A stretch of 64,000 nucleotides of DNA from NCBI RefSeq assembly GCF_019703835.1, contig NZ_AP023055.1:248001-312000 (forward strand). The letters run 5' to 3'. Source of the stretch: Thaumasiovibrio subtropicus (GTDB lineage Bacteria; Pseudomonadota; Gammaproteobacteria; Enterobacterales; Vibrionaceae). Shown here one piece after another: positions 28,081 through 37,046 of the stretch; position 1 is the stretch's first letter; each line of letters begins with the position of its first letter. Made by a program: the position numbers and the translations under genes. Below the pieces are notes generated by a model. The model did no database searches and had not been told where the DNA came from. It saw nothing but the letters and a program-made list of their open reading frames with translations.

Positions 28081-28394
28081 TGTCACAATTTACGCTTTAC
28101 AAAAACAACGATAAGAACACCGCAAGCGCTTATCCCTATTTTGTTGATGTCCAAAGCGAGTTGCTAGATTCACTAAATACTCGCTTGGTTATTCCCTTAA
28201 CTCCTATCGAGCTGCTAGAGAAAAAAGCCCCTAGCCACCTGTGCCCTACGATCAATATTGATGAAGGCGACTTTGTGATTCTTACACAACAAATGGCTAG
28301 TGTACCAACTAAAATCCTTACGACCCCAGTCAACGAGCTCACCACGTTTAGAAACGAAATTATTGCTGCTATCGACTTTTTGATTACTGGCATA

Positions 28395-28397
<3 letters not shown>
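28080..28397 (+). CDS. ccdB: CcdB-type gyrase-poisoning toxin
   Basis: Toxin of 105 residues, close to the 101 of F-plasmid CcdB. It keeps YPYFVDVQSELLD, RLVIPL, TQQMASVP and the end FLITGI, which corresponds to the essential GI terminus (W-G-I) of CcdB that contacts gyrase. The penultimate Trp is replaced by Thr, which bears on toxicity since W99 of CcdB is needed for gyrase poisoning. It is coupled to ccdA. Confidence 0.88.
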
Positions 28398-28725
<328 letters not shown>

Positions 28726-28728
<3 letters not shown>

Positions 28729-29175
28729 GGCTTCGGTGTTATGTGCACACTTTGCTTCTTCAAAATCCCATAAACCTGCCTTTTCTCCTGCCTCCAAGTA
28801 ACTATACGCTTCGAAAATGTCAGCATCAGGTGGCACATCGATAGATAGCAAATTGGATTCTAAGCCTTCATAGGTGCAACCTATACTTTCTAATTTGCCC
28901 CAGACTTTCTTAAATTCCTTGGCTTCTAACACTCCCACTCCCAACAAAGCCCTGTAGGTGGAGCGACCTGAATTTTCATACAGTCCTACCACGGTTGGTA
29001 TTCCAGTCCCTTCCGCGATAACAACATCTTCATAACTATAACCATATGCACCAAACGGCGAGTTCTGAAGCCTATATAAGTTGTTTCCAAGAGGCATAGC
29101 CCACAGTGTTTCTGTAGAGGAGTTCAGCGTGTTCTCAGGCTCTAGTTCAAATTTAACTTTTACTAATTCATTCAC
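28726..29175 (-). CDS. DUF4265-type cassette protein
   Basis: Protein of 149 residues. LVKVKFELEPE...ETLWAMPLGNNLYRLQNSPF fits the start of the DUF4265 family, and GYSYEDVVIAEG follows as expected. Start GTG 29175 has AAGGAGG upstream; the open frame before it belongs to attC and the IS remnant. The stop TAA lies in the attC core. No function is known for the family. It is oriented with the array. Confidence 0.75.
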
Positions 29176-29193
29176 TGGTTCCTCCTTGAAGCC

Positions 29194-29731
29194 TAACGAA
29201 TAACATGGATTCCCCCTCATGAAGATCTGCCACACTTAGGCGATCGCTGTGAGAATGCTGGAGGTAGCCATGTCACAATCCATCAGTTATTGCGGTGTTG
29301 ACCTCGCCAAACACCCTTTTAGTTTGCACGCGGTTGACGAATGAGGGGTCACGCTTCTTCACAAGTCTGTTTCGCGCGCCAATTTACTCACAACCATAGC
29401 AAATATGTCGCTTATGCGTATAGAGTTAGAAGCTTGCAATCGCCCATGCTGCCAATCTGCGTTGGAGTCAGCCGACCGAGATAGCCGAAAGGCGAAGATA
29501 AGGAGAATGGCATTAGCACAGTGAAACAGAGGTCAACAGAGAACACGCAAATAGAAGGTAACCTATTGAAGTGACCTAGCTTATCGTCGCTTCTGGTTGC
29601 GCTCGCTTTAAATTCGGTGCAAGGTTTCACACCCCTTTCAATCTACCTGAGTAATTTCCTTATATAGTGGTCCGGGCTTGTTCAACACCCGGATAAAGTC
29701 TCGGCTGCGCGACACGTATCCTTATTTGTTA
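29194..29731. mobile_element. attC split by IS1111/IS110-type remnant, copy 3
   Basis: 538 bp from attC core TAACG to GTTATG. It keeps an intact transposase start (GGAGGTAGCC then ATG at 29270, reading MSQSISYCGVDLAKHPFS) that stops after about 24 codons, while the downstream sequence equals copy 4. The right attC half is nearly identical to those of copies 1 and 4. Confidence 0.78.
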
Positions 29732-29758
29732 TGTACCGGACCTAGCCTTGTGCTACGA

Positions 29759-29777
29759 TGTATTACATTGCAATACA
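29759..29777. promoter_or_regulatory. Inverted repeat before dinJ, probable autoregulatory operator
   Basis: TGTATTACATTGCAATACA, arms TGTATT/AATACA, 14 bp before the antitoxin ATG. DinJ-YafQ-type pairs repress their own promoter through such palindromes. Confidence 0.55.
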
Positions 29778-29790
29778 AATGGTGCGCGCT

Positions 29791-30075
29791 ATGAAAAATG
29801 AAATGCTAAGTACACGTATCGACCACGATACCAAAGTAGCTTTTACCAACATCTGTGATGAAGTTGGTTTGAGCCCCTCACAAGCCATTAAGCTGTTTGC
29901 TCACGCAGTGATCAATCACGGTGGAATTCCATTCGAGCTCAAAGTAAAACAGCCGAATCAAGAGAGCATTGCTGCAATGCAAGAATTAGTATCTGGCCAA
30001 GGCCATAAAGCTGACTCGGTCGACTCTCTGTTCAATACACTAACCGATGACAAAGTAAGCAATGTATCTTCTTGA
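29791..30075 (+). CDS. dinJ: DinJ/RelB-family antitoxin
   Basis: Antitoxin of 94 residues. The N-terminus MLSTRIDHDTKVAFTNICDE and LSPSQAIKLFAHAVINHGGI give the ribbon-helix-helix DNA-binding domain of RelB/DinJ proteins, and GIPFEL is a recognisable family motif. It pairs with the YafQ-type toxin that starts 14 bp before its stop codon. Start ATG 29791 is preferred over upstream frames that cover the operator. On the plus strand, against the array direction. Confidence 0.9.
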   Translation: MKNEMLSTRIDHDTKVAFTNICDEVGLSPSQAIKLFAHAVINHGGIPFELKVKQPNQESIAAMQELVSGQGHKADSVDSLFNTLTDDKVSNVSS

Positions 30076-30331
30076 ATACTCAACGCAATTCAAAAAAGAC
30101 TTCAAGAAAGTTACTAAGCTGCCTATCCCTGATGTACTTGAAGTAGGCAACATTATTTCTAAACTACAGCGTGGCGAAACACTTAGCGCTAAAAATGTTG
30201 ACCATCCATTGAGTGGGAACTGGGCTGGATTTAGAGACTGTCACATTAAGCCGGACTTAGTTCTAATCTATCGCATCCACGATAGAACTCTTCAACTAGC
30301 CAGAATAGGCTCACACAGCGAACTTTTTTGA
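30062..30331 (+). CDS. yafQ: YafQ-family ribosome-dependent mRNA interferase
   Basis: Toxin of 89 residues in the RelE/YafQ superfamily. It keeps DHPLSGNWAGFRDCHIKPDLVLIY, very near the YafQ core (DHPLQGSWKGYRDAHVEPDWILIY is the E. coli form, from memory), and the C-terminal GSHSELF with the catalytic histidine position. It would cleave mRNA in the ribosomal A site. The 14-bp overlap with dinJ couples translation. Confidence 0.9.
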   Translation: MYLLEYSTQFKKDFKKVTKLPIPDVLEVGNIISKLQRGETLSAKNVDHPLSGNWAGFRDCHIKPDLVLIYRIHDRTLQLARIGSHSELF

Positions 30332-30344
30332 ACAAATAGGTACA

Positions 30345-30882
30345 TAACGAATGACATGGATTCCCCCTCATGAAGATCTGCCACACTTAAGTGGTCGCTG
30401 TGAGAGTACTGGAGGTAACCCAATCTCATTCCATCTGTTATTGCGGTGTTGACCTTGCCAAACGCCATTTTAGTTTGCTCGCGGTTGACGAACGAGGCGT
30501 CACGCTTCTTCACAAGTCTGTCTCGCGCGCTAAGTTACTCACAACCATAGCAAATATGCCGCCTATGCGTATAGGTCTAGAAGCTTGCAATCGCCCATGC
30601 TGCCAATCTGCGTTGGAGTCAGCCGACCGAGATAGCCGAAAGGCGAAGATAAGGAGAATGGCATTAGCACAGTCAAATAGGAGGTCAACAGAGAGCACGG
30701 ATGCAGAAGGTAACCTATTGAAGTGACCCAGCTTATCGTCGCTTTTGGTTGCGCTCGTTTTAAGTTCGGCGCAGGCTTCATCTCCCTTTCAATCTACCTG
30801 AGTAATTTCCTTATATAGTGGTCCGGACTTGTTCAACACCCGGATAAAGTGTCGGCTGCGCGACACGTATCCTTATTTGTTA
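30345..30882. mobile_element. attC split by IS1111/IS110-type remnant, copy 4
   Basis: 538 bp between attC core TAACG and GTTAGC. It encodes the longest transposase N-terminal fragment: CYCGVDLAKRHFSLLAVDE, then RAKLLTTIANMPPMRIGLEA, the DEDD-type N-terminal pattern of IS110/IS1111 transposases. The start codon is mutated (CAATCTCATT), and after EACN the reading departs from the family and stops. The right end is the same attC half as copies 1 and 3. Confidence 0.8.
30421..30660 (+). pseudogene. IS110/IS1111 transposase, N-terminal fragment
   Basis: Coding remnant within copy 4. GVDLAKRHFSLLAVDERG carries the first catalytic Asp of the RuvC-like DEDD domain (GVDLAK), and MRIGLEAC carries the Glu. 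About 76 codons remain out of 320-340 usual; the rest of the nuclease domain and the whole C-terminal serine region are absent. It cannot be active. Confidence 0.75.
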
Positions 30883-31812
30883 GCACACACTACCACAACA
30901 CTTTTTGTATTTTTTCCCACTTTGGCATGGGCAAGGTTCATTCCTACCGACTTTCCTTGATATTACTTTTGGGTTTGAGGGAAACGGGATAGGAAAAGTA
31001 GGCTGTTGCCCGATAGTCATATTACCAATGTAAACACTACCACCACCAACACCTATAGCTAAGGAGTTGTTTGATATATCAAAGCCAACTTTGCAGCCTG
31101 TGATATTCATTGACGCAGACTTCAAGACTTGCCCACTTCTTGTAACGACTTCTAGGTTACTGTTTTCACGACAGCTGATTTTAACACCGCGATGAACCAT
31201 CTCTAGGCGTTCAACAATTAAGCTATGCGGAGCCTCAGTGCGTAAAACTAAGGTAATGTCACCAAGAGCTTTTCTAATTGTTATTTTGGGGCCTACAACT
31301 TCAACATCCCAATTGGATGTTGAAGTAACCCACTCGTTATCTGTTATTTTTAAAACCTCAGCACCATCGCGATCCGCGAGGTAAGCATTAATACGGAATG
31401 GTGCACCTTCACACTCTGGCTTTTTGATAGAAAAAATTGACTCGTCATCTATTTGAATAAGTGACTCTACATTTTTACAGGTTAAAGTGCCGATTTTCAC
31501 TGTTGGCTCAACTAACCCTAAATCAAATGGACCGAATGAGAATCCCTTTTGCTTACAGATTGGGTTTTGCGAACGAACTTTTATTGTTTCTTTTGATAAA
31601 ATTTTTCTTGAGACCCTATCGTGACAACCACCACACAATAAAACTATGTGATCCGGGTTGTGTTCCTTCGCTTCAGCGAAAGTAGGCTCTAAATGCTCAT
31701 ATTGATAAACTGCATTACCACAGTTTACGCAACCGAAACCGCAACGCTGGCGCACTTCTCTTTTTACTGGAGAAGCAATTGTGTCGGTTAGTCCATATTT
31801 ATTAACTCTCAA
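30880..31812 (-). CDS. HNH-type nuclease-like protein with C-terminal SEC-C motif (cassette gene)
   Basis: Protein of 310 residues. Residues of about 24-68 form an HNH/zinc module: CGFGCVNCG, then YEHLEPTFAEA, NPDHIVLLCGGCHDRVSR, with four Cys and the His pair expected for a metal-finger nuclease. Residues 90-280 are mostly beta strands with no recognisable family. The C-terminus GRNEPCPCQSGKKYKKCCG is a textbook SEC-C zinc motif. The start is TTG 31812 with GGAGG just upstream, 20 bp from the attC site. The stop codon is in the attC core. Such nuclease architecture in an integron suggests a defence role, but this is inference. Confidence 0.82.
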   Translation of the reverse strand: MRVNKYGLTDTIASPVKREVRQRCGFGCVNCGNAVYQYEHLEPTFAEAKEHNPDHIVLLCGGCHDRVSRKILSKETIKVRSQNPICKQKGFSFGPFDLGLVEPTVKIGTLTCKNVESLIQIDDESIFSIKKPECEGAPFRINAYLADRDGAEVLKITDNEWVTSTSNWDVEVVGPKITIRKALGDITLVLRTEAPHSLIVERLEMVHRGVKISCRENSNLEVVTRSGQVLKSASMNITGCKVGFDISNNSLAIGVGGGSVYIGNMTIGQQPTFPIPFPSNPKVISRKVGRNEPCPCQSGKKYKKCCGSVC

Positions 31813-31831
31813 ATTGTCCTCCTGTGGATGC

Positions 31832-31929
31832 TAACGCCCCAATAAGCTGCCCAGTGAGCGCCGCTACACTGGTGGCGGCCTCGTGCCGACCCAGCGGCGC
31901 TTACTGGGTCAGACTTAATTGGTTTGTTA
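31832..31929 (-). other. Intact attC site, 98 bp
   Basis: On the minus strand it runs from TAACAAACCAATTAAG to GGGGCGTTAGC, VCR-like ends. The inner arms CCCAGTGAGCGCCGCT and AGCGGCGCTTACTGGG pair with one mismatch. It has no insertion and belongs to the cassette at 31927. Confidence 0.88.
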
Positions 31930-32289
31930 TGTTTTTGGTTGGGCTAGAGATAATACCTCTATGACTGTGGCTTCCGCTACACGCCAACCGCCCTCCATTA
32001 GAAACCCACGAACACCGACGCTTAGCTTGGGTGCATGTTGCGGAATCATTTCTTCCATAACGATGTACATATTGGCCTCGCCCTCAGCCTGGATATCCGA
32101 GCCTTGTGCAATCTCTTTTCCGGACTCGTTTAGAAATCTTGGCCATATCATATAAATACCATCTGTATCGATGTTTTCCGATTCATATGACCAGTCGGAG
32201 CGATAGCCCTGCTTTGGAGGACTGCTTCGACCACTTTCACTTGGTGAGTAGAACCTGTATCGGATTCTAAAATTCGGAGTTCTATCCAT
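31927..32289 (-). CDS. Integron cassette protein, possibly EF-Tu-domain-like beta barrel
   Basis: Protein of 120 residues. RYRFYSPSESGRSSPPKQGY, DGIYMIWPRFL, and VGVRGFLMEGGWRVAEATVIEV give a beta-rich protein. The pattern R-x-G-x-R-F-x-E-G-x-R-x-V-A-x-G-x-V resembles domain 3 of EF-Tu-like barrels seen in other cassette proteins, but I hold that at low certainty. ATG 32289 has CAGGAAGT upstream. The stop TAA is in the attC core. Confidence 0.65.
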   Translation of the reverse strand: MDRTPNFRIRYRFYSPSESGRSSPPKQGYRSDWSYESENIDTDGIYMIWPRFLNESGKEIAQGSDIQAEGEANMYIVMEEMIPQHAPKLSVGVRGFLMEGGWRVAEATVIEVLSLAQPKT

Positions 32290-32306
32290 GACTTCCTGAG
32301 AAAACA

Positions 32307-32401
32307 TAACGCCCGCATAAGCAGCGGGGAACAGTTGGCTATAATTAGTGAGGAACGAACGGTAGCCAACTGTTAACCGTCTGAGCTTAATGCGCTTGTT
32401 A
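32307..32401 (-). other. Intact attC site, 95 bp
   Basis: Minus strand begins TAACAAGCGCATTAAGC and ends GCGGGCGTTATG. The inner arms AACAGTTGGCTA and TAGCCAACTGTT are perfect complements. It belongs to the cassette gene at 32407-32727. Confidence 0.88.
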
Positions 32402-32406
32402 GGTGA

Positions 32407-32727
32407 TCACTCCGCGGCGAGGTATCTTAGTTCACCTTTGATTCTGGAAAAGAGAACCTCAAACTCATTGCGACTTTCTCCTAGAACATTTCGAAACTGT
32501 GCCTCAGGTAAGCTCGAAGCACCATAGAGAATTTCCCCGAAACCCTTAAAAACAGCTCTAGCCATCCGTTCAGTTCGTTGCTCTAGTTCATTAGGCCATG
32601 TCAAAATAACTTCATTTAAGTCAGCTTCCGAAATACCAAAAAGAATCCGCGATTCCCAATCCCATTGCTTCTGCCAATACAGCAAGACCTCGTGAACCCT
32701 ACTTTTATCGATTGATGTAAGTTCCAT
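32407..32727 (-). CDS. Integron cassette protein, unknown function
   Basis: Protein of 106 residues, helical and acidic, not recognised (MELTSIDKSRVHEVLLYWQK; LYGASSLPEAQFRNVLGES). It has no signal peptide or membrane segment. It is the first cassette of the array in reading order, starting 10 bp after an attC/attI core (CGTTAGG). AACTTACATC before the ATG gives no strong ribosome binding site. Confidence 0.6.
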   Translation of the reverse strand: MELTSIDKSRVHEVLLYWQKQWDWESRILFGISEADLNEVILTWPNELEQRTERMARAVFKGFGEILYGASSLPEAQFRNVLGESRNEFEVLFSRIKGELRYLAAE

Positions 32728-32736
32728 TTAGTCACC

Positions 32737-32905
32737 TAACGCTTTATATACGGAATATTTCCGCATAATATCCCTAAACTGACATCCGTATAACCTACCA
32801 CCGCCAGTGTGGCATGACTAATTTTGATAAATAAAAACAGGGTCTTATCACAAGAATCAAGAGCCAGCTTGTCACATTATGCGGAAAAATTCCGTATAAC
32901 CTGCA
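32737..32905. repeat. Array boundary with palindromic inverted repeats
   Basis: After the core TAACG (32737-32741) come two inverted 23-bp sequences, 32747-32769 (TATACGGAATATTTCCGC...) and 32877-32900, that agree at 22 of 23 positions. Each is itself nearly palindromic (TATGCGGAA-ATA-TTCCGTATA). A third partial match (ATCCGTATAACCT) lies at 32784-32795. No complete attC partner and no intI gene is present. Confidence 0.7.
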
Positions 32906-32986
32906 ATCTATTTTTCAGACTCAATGGCATGACATGTTTGCTGTGTTAGCCGCAGAAAAAGCTAAATGTTCATGGCCGGAAAAACA

Positions 32987-33550
32987 CTAGTGCTGCGCTT
33001 TAGTATCGCGATTTTTAAACTTGCGAATCGTCAGGATGAAAAGCAGCACAAGCAAGCTGCACCAGTAGCTCATCACAAGCGTGCTCTTAGTAACAGTGAG
33101 TGTCGACGCGACTTTTACCAATAACTCCGACACATTGGGAAAGGACCTTAGCATCAACCAAACTGTGATGTTTTCAAGATAATCAAACAAGGCCGCGATA
33201 ATAGGCAGAATTGAAATCCATCTCCATGTTGTACGGGTGATGGCATTTTTATTCAAAATCCATTGGAAGAGGGCGAAATAAGACAAGCCAAACAGCGCAG
33301 GGTATATCAAATCCAACGCAAGTTGGTATCGATAGAAGGCTCTCCCTGTTTCACCCAAGTTATCGAGCAGTCGTGTCGCTTGTTCAACGTTGTAGCCTGC
33401 TGGAGACATGTCAAAAATAGGCAAACCTGATGAAAATGCCATCAGTGTTGGTATCGTGTAGCAAAGCATAATGGCATATACGATATTGGTTAAAACAACA
33501 GAGGCGATCACTAACCGACCTGCTGGGTTGATCTTGATGTGCTTTATCAT
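32987..33550 (-). CDS. Hypothetical inner-membrane protein
   Basis: Protein of 187 residues with about four or five membrane segments (LVIASVVLTNIVYAIMLCYT; ALFGLSYFALFQWIL; ISILPIIAALFDYLENITVW; YWCSLLVLLFILTI). The pattern DYLEN in a helix is common in a family of small uncharacterised membrane proteins. No function is known to me. It sits between the integron end and a Crp-like regulator and has its own ribosome site (GGATGAAAA). Confidence 0.7.
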   Translation of the reverse strand: MIKHIKINPAGRLVIASVVLTNIVYAIMLCYTIPTLMAFSSGLPIFDMSPAGYNVEQATRLLDNLGETGRAFYRYQLALDLIYPALFGLSYFALFQWILNKNAITRTTWRWISILPIIAALFDYLENITVWLMLRSFPNVSELLVKVASTLTVTKSTLVMSYWCSLLVLLFILTIRKFKNRDTKAQH

Positions 33551-33716
33551 TTTTCATCCATGAATGATGTTGGTTGGTTTTATGCGTTCCAGTGCATTTC
33601 GTTTCAACGGGTAAGATAGCGTAAGGCTATTCTTGGTCGCAATAAAAACAATGATTTCACTTCATTGATTCGAGGGAGTGCCTCCTTCATTCAGTAGGGT
33701 ACGTTCTATTTTCTGC

Positions 33717-34358
33717 TTATGCCGCCAAGGCGAGTGAAGTCACGATTTCGTACCCGCCTTTTACTTTTATCACCTCACCGTTAGCGATCATCGATTTTAT
33801 GCTGGCGCCAACGCGATTTCGTGACATGCCAAGTAGCGATGCTAACGATAGGATATTGAGCCTCACAATACGGTCTTCCATCACATCAGCCAGTACTGCG
33901 AGTGCACGTCTCACCTTTAAATCCGCATTTTTTTCTGCACGAAGGTGGAACAAAGTGTGAAAGACATATTGTTTTTGAGCAACACTTCGACTCAGGGTCT
34001 TTAAAAATTGTGGGTATGCAGCGATGAGAGCATCGGTCTCTTCAAAGGTGAGACTGAGAAAGGTGCATTCAGTTGTCGCACGAATTTCAGCGATACTGGG
34101 TGTACTTAGCAGATAGGGGGTATCGTTGACAATCATGCCGGGGGTGATGAGGTTATATGTGATGCCAGCGTAATCTGCATTGGTCGGGCTAAATGCCAGC
34201 ACGCCTTTCAACGGCAAGATAACTTGTTCTACTTGGCTATCTTGAAAACTGATATAAGCCGATTTAGGTAGGATTTTAATGCGTGCTTTTTGGGCGATTA
34301 ACTCTGCCAAATCAGCGCAAATGGTATACTTTTCTTGCAAAATAGCGGCAATGTTCAT
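33717..34358 (-). CDS. Crp/Fnr-family transcriptional regulator
   Basis: Protein of 213 residues: a cyclic-nucleotide-binding-like beta barrel at residues of about 20-120 and a winged helix at the C-terminus (ILSLASLLGMSRNRVGASIKSM). The Fnr cysteine cluster is absent, so it is not an oxygen sensor of that type. The residues expected for cAMP contact are not recognisable. GGGAGGG precedes the ATG. It is divergent from the LysR gene at 34505. Confidence 0.85.
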   Translation of the reverse strand: MNIAAILQEKYTICADLAELIAQKARIKILPKSAYISFQDSQVEQVILPLKGVLAFSPTNADYAGITYNLITPGMIVNDTPYLLSTPSIAEIRATTECTFLSLTFEETDALIAAYPQFLKTLSRSVAQKQYVFHTLFHLRAEKNADLKVRRALAVLADVMEDRIVRLNILSLASLLGMSRNRVGASIKSMIANGEVIKVKGGYEIVTSLALAA

Positions 34359-34504
34359 ATTCCCTCCCGACGTTAAAACAGAGACTCAATGCGATGGCAT
34401 CGTGCGTATTATAAATAGCGGTAGGTCTAGTTAACTATCCTCTATGCGTTATATGATACATAAGCAAAGATTATGTGAGCTCGATTGAAACCAAGAGAAT
34501 TGCT

Positions 34505-35338
34505 ATGGATATGAACCTGATTCGTACCTTTGTTGCTGTTTATCAACAGGGGTCTTTTACCCGTGCGGCCGATTATCTGGGGGTCAGCCAGCCCGCTGTG
34601 AGCATGGCAGTACGTCGGTTAGAGAACGAAATTGGGACAAGTTTGTTTGTCAAAGAAGGGCGAACCATCGTGCCGACAAATCGGGCGGTTGCCTTGGCCG
34701 ATAAGCTACAACAGGGCTTAGCGATGATCGAGGATGCCTTAGTCAGTAGTGATGAGCATGCCGTTTATTGCATTGAGGGGCTATCTCATTTACTGGGTGA
34801 TGACACTGACATTCAGTTGCGGGTGCCTCCTGTGGATCAACAGCAGCTTTTTGATGAGCTACGCCGACAGCAAGTTGACTTGGTTATTGATACCACCACA
34901 AGCCGAGAAAGTGCGTTTGAAATAGAGCTTGTGCGGAGTGAAAGGATTTGTGTGGTGTGTCGTGAGGATCATCCCCGTTTGGCTAATATGCCGCTGACAG
35001 AGGCTGCGTTCTATCAAGAAGGGCACATTGGTTACAAAGCTCGCCGTGATGGTCGGCAGTTTCTCGATTTATTTGCCAAACAATCTCTCGCTCCCCGCAG
35101 TGAGCGCTTTGAAGTGTCGAGTCAGGCAGCGATGGCGCTTGCCGCTGCCGATTCCGATTATCTTGGTACGGTGTTTGAGACCTTTGCGCATAAGTGGGCA
35201 TCGCGTCTGGGTTTAAAAGTCTTTGCTTTGCCGCTTGCTTATAATCGCGTACCCATTCATATGATTTACCATCGACGCATGGAAAAAGAACCCCACCACC
35301 AAGCGTTAAGGCAGAGAATCAAAGCGGCATTCTCATAA
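34505..35338 (+). CDS. LysR-family transcriptional regulator
   Basis: Protein of about 277 residues. The helix-turn-helix is FTRAADYLGVSQPAVSMAVRRLENEIG. Start is ATG 34505 or ATG 34511; the GTG at 34475 would add an atypical leader. The effector domain is short. The next gene on the strand, 160 bp on, encodes a DUF1254 exported protein that it may control. Confidence 0.88.
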   Translation: MDMNLIRTFVAVYQQGSFTRAADYLGVSQPAVSMAVRRLENEIGTSLFVKEGRTIVPTNRAVALADKLQQGLAMIEDALVSSDEHAVYCIEGLSHLLGDDTDIQLRVPPVDQQQLFDELRRQQVDLVIDTTTSRESAFEIELVRSERICVVCREDHPRLANMPLTEAAFYQEGHIGYKARRDGRQFLDLFAKQSLAPRSERFEVSSQAAMALAAADSDYLGTVFETFAHKWASRLGLKVFALPLAYNRVPIHMIYHRRMEKEPHHQALRQRIKAAFS

Positions 35339-35356
35339 CGGTTGCCAACCCACTTC

Positions 35357-35389
35357 TATGCTCAAGCATCTTGAGGTGGCTTGAGTGTA
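35357..35389. repeat. 33-bp solo form of the MITE ends
   Basis: TATGCTCAAG joined directly to CATCTTGAGGTGGCTTGAGT plus GTA: the first 10 bp of the left MITE end followed by the whole right end. It lies in the gap before the DUF1254 gene. Confidence 0.75.
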
Positions 35390-35498
35390 AACATAATCAA
35401 TGCTTATGCTAGCTATAATTTCAATGTATTTTTTCTTATCGGTAAAAGGCGTTTAATGAATCCATCCAATGACAAGATTAACTATCAAGGTGGAAATG

Positions 35499-36935
35499 AT
35501 GAAAAAACGTCTACTCACAGTGACCATTGCGGCGGTACTGACTGCAGCTGGAATGACCGCGACCACGAGCATAGCCCCAGCGGTAGCCGCGCCCGTTGAA
35601 CAACAGGTGGAGCAGCGCAATGCCCGTGAAACCGCAGAGTTCAATTATGCGTATGCTTTAGGTGTCCAAGCAGTCGTCTATGGTTGGGCGCCAGTCATGA
35701 TGGATGTCGCACTAGAACTGCAAACGTCCGTTGATAAGCCAATGAATAATGGTCAAGCGCCTATCAATCAGCTTGGGCCGATTACGCGCTTGTGGGATTA
35801 CCGCGATCGTTCTTATACCACGCCTAACAATGACACACTTTACATTCAAGGTTGGGCAGATCTTGAAGCGCAGCCTCAAGTGCTCTATGTACCAGAAGTG
35901 AAAGATCGCTACTGGATGCAGCAAATTGTCGATATGTATACCGAGTCAGTGGTGGACTTGAGCAATGCGACTGTCGGTAATGATGGCGGCTATTTTGTGT
36001 TGGCGAAAGCAGGGTATGAGGGCGAGTTACCAGAAGGGTTACCGGTTTACTACTCAGATACGCGATACATTTGGCTAGCGGGTCGCTTAGGCGTGAAGAA
36101 CAGCGCTGATGAAGCGATAGCGCGTGAGCTGCAAGCTGAGTTTCGCATGATGCCATTAGACGCTTATCCGCATGGCGGCGTACAGCCAGAGCCTGCTGTG
36201 GCAACGGTAGCGCCTGAAGTGGTTTTCCCAGCGGGTTTGGAGTGGTTTAAACGCCTAGATAAAACCTTGAGCGAGAATCCACTTGCTCGTGACCACGAGA
36301 TTGTCGCGCCATTTGAATACATTGGTATTGGTAGTGAAGGTATTGATGCGCTGAGTGATGTACGTAAAGCCGCATTGGAGCAAGCGTTTGCGGATGGTTT
36401 CGCAATTGTTCGCGATGCTGCGATGTACAGTGATACGCCAGTTAATGGTTGGAACTGGGAATATGAAGCCGGCCGTTATGGGGCAGATTATCTACAACGT
36501 GCCGCGGTCAACATGAACTCAATCGGTCTAAACTCGCCAGAACGCGCTATGTATCCAAAGCGTTATGTTGATGACCAAGGTAACCAACTGCACGGTGAAA
36601 ACCAGTACGAGATTACTTTCCCAGCGGATATGGCAGTAAACTATGAACTGGGTGGGTTCTGGTCATTGACCATGTACGATGCGACTGACCGTTTTATGGT
36701 TGAGAATGAAATCAATCGATACAAAGTCGGCTCGATGGACGAAACCTTACAATACAATCAAGATGGTTCGCTGACGATTTACATTTCTCATCAAAAGCCA
36801 GAAGATGCCAAACAATTAGCGAACTGGTTACCTGCGCCGAATGATGATTTCATGTTGCAAGTGCGTCTCTATGAGCCTAAGCCAGTAGTCTATGAAGGCG
36901 AGTTTCAACTACCTGAGATGTACAAACTGAATTAA
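35499..36935 (+). CDS. Exported DUF1254/DUF1214 protein
   Basis: Periplasmic protein of about 478 residues with a signal peptide (MKKRLLTVTIAAVLTAAG..., cleavage near AVAAP). The N-terminal DUF1254 portion has PNNDTLYIQGWADL, and the C-terminal DUF1214 portion has GGFWSLTMYDAT and LTIYISHQKPED, both typical of the two domains that occur together. The function of the family is unknown. GGTGGA precedes the tandem ATGATG. A strong terminator follows. Confidence 0.85.
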   Translation: MKKRLLTVTIAAVLTAAGMTATTSIAPAVAAPVEQQVEQRNARETAEFNYAYALGVQAVVYGWAPVMMDVALELQTSVDKPMNNGQAPINQLGPITRLWDYRDRSYTTPNNDTLYIQGWADLEAQPQVLYVPEVKDRYWMQQIVDMYTESVVDLSNATVGNDGGYFVLAKAGYEGELPEGLPVYYSDTRYIWLAGRLGVKNSADEAIARELQAEFRMMPLDAYPHGGVQPEPAVATVAPEVVFPAGLEWFKRLDKTLSENPLARDHEIVAPFEYIGIGSEGIDALSDVRKAALEQAFADGFAIVRDAAMYSDTPVNGWNWEYEAGRYGADYLQRAAVNMNSIGLNSPERAMYPKRYVDDQGNQLHGENQYEITFPADMAVNYELGGFWSLTMYDATDRFMVENEINRYKVGSMDETLQYNQDGSLTIYISHQKPEDAKQLANWLPAPNDDFMLQVRLYEPKPVVYEGEFQLPEMYKLN

Positions 36936-36958
36936 TCGTTACGATTAATGCCTGAGTA

Positions 36959-36992
36959 AAAAGCCCTTCGATATCGTATCGAAGGGCTTTTT
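36959..36992 (+). terminator. Rho-independent terminator after the DUF1254 gene
   Basis: AAAAGCCCTTCGATA-TCG-TATCGAAGGGCTTTTT. It may work in both directions, also ending edd. Confidence 0.85.
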
Positions 36993-37046
36993 GGTTGGCC
37001 ATACCAATAGGGGGGAGTCAGCATGGCCTAAGGAACACGAAGTGCG

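Noticed and set aside
33717..34358. Fnr oxygen sensor
   Set aside because: The N-terminal cysteine cluster is absent; only the Crp/Fnr fold can be stated.
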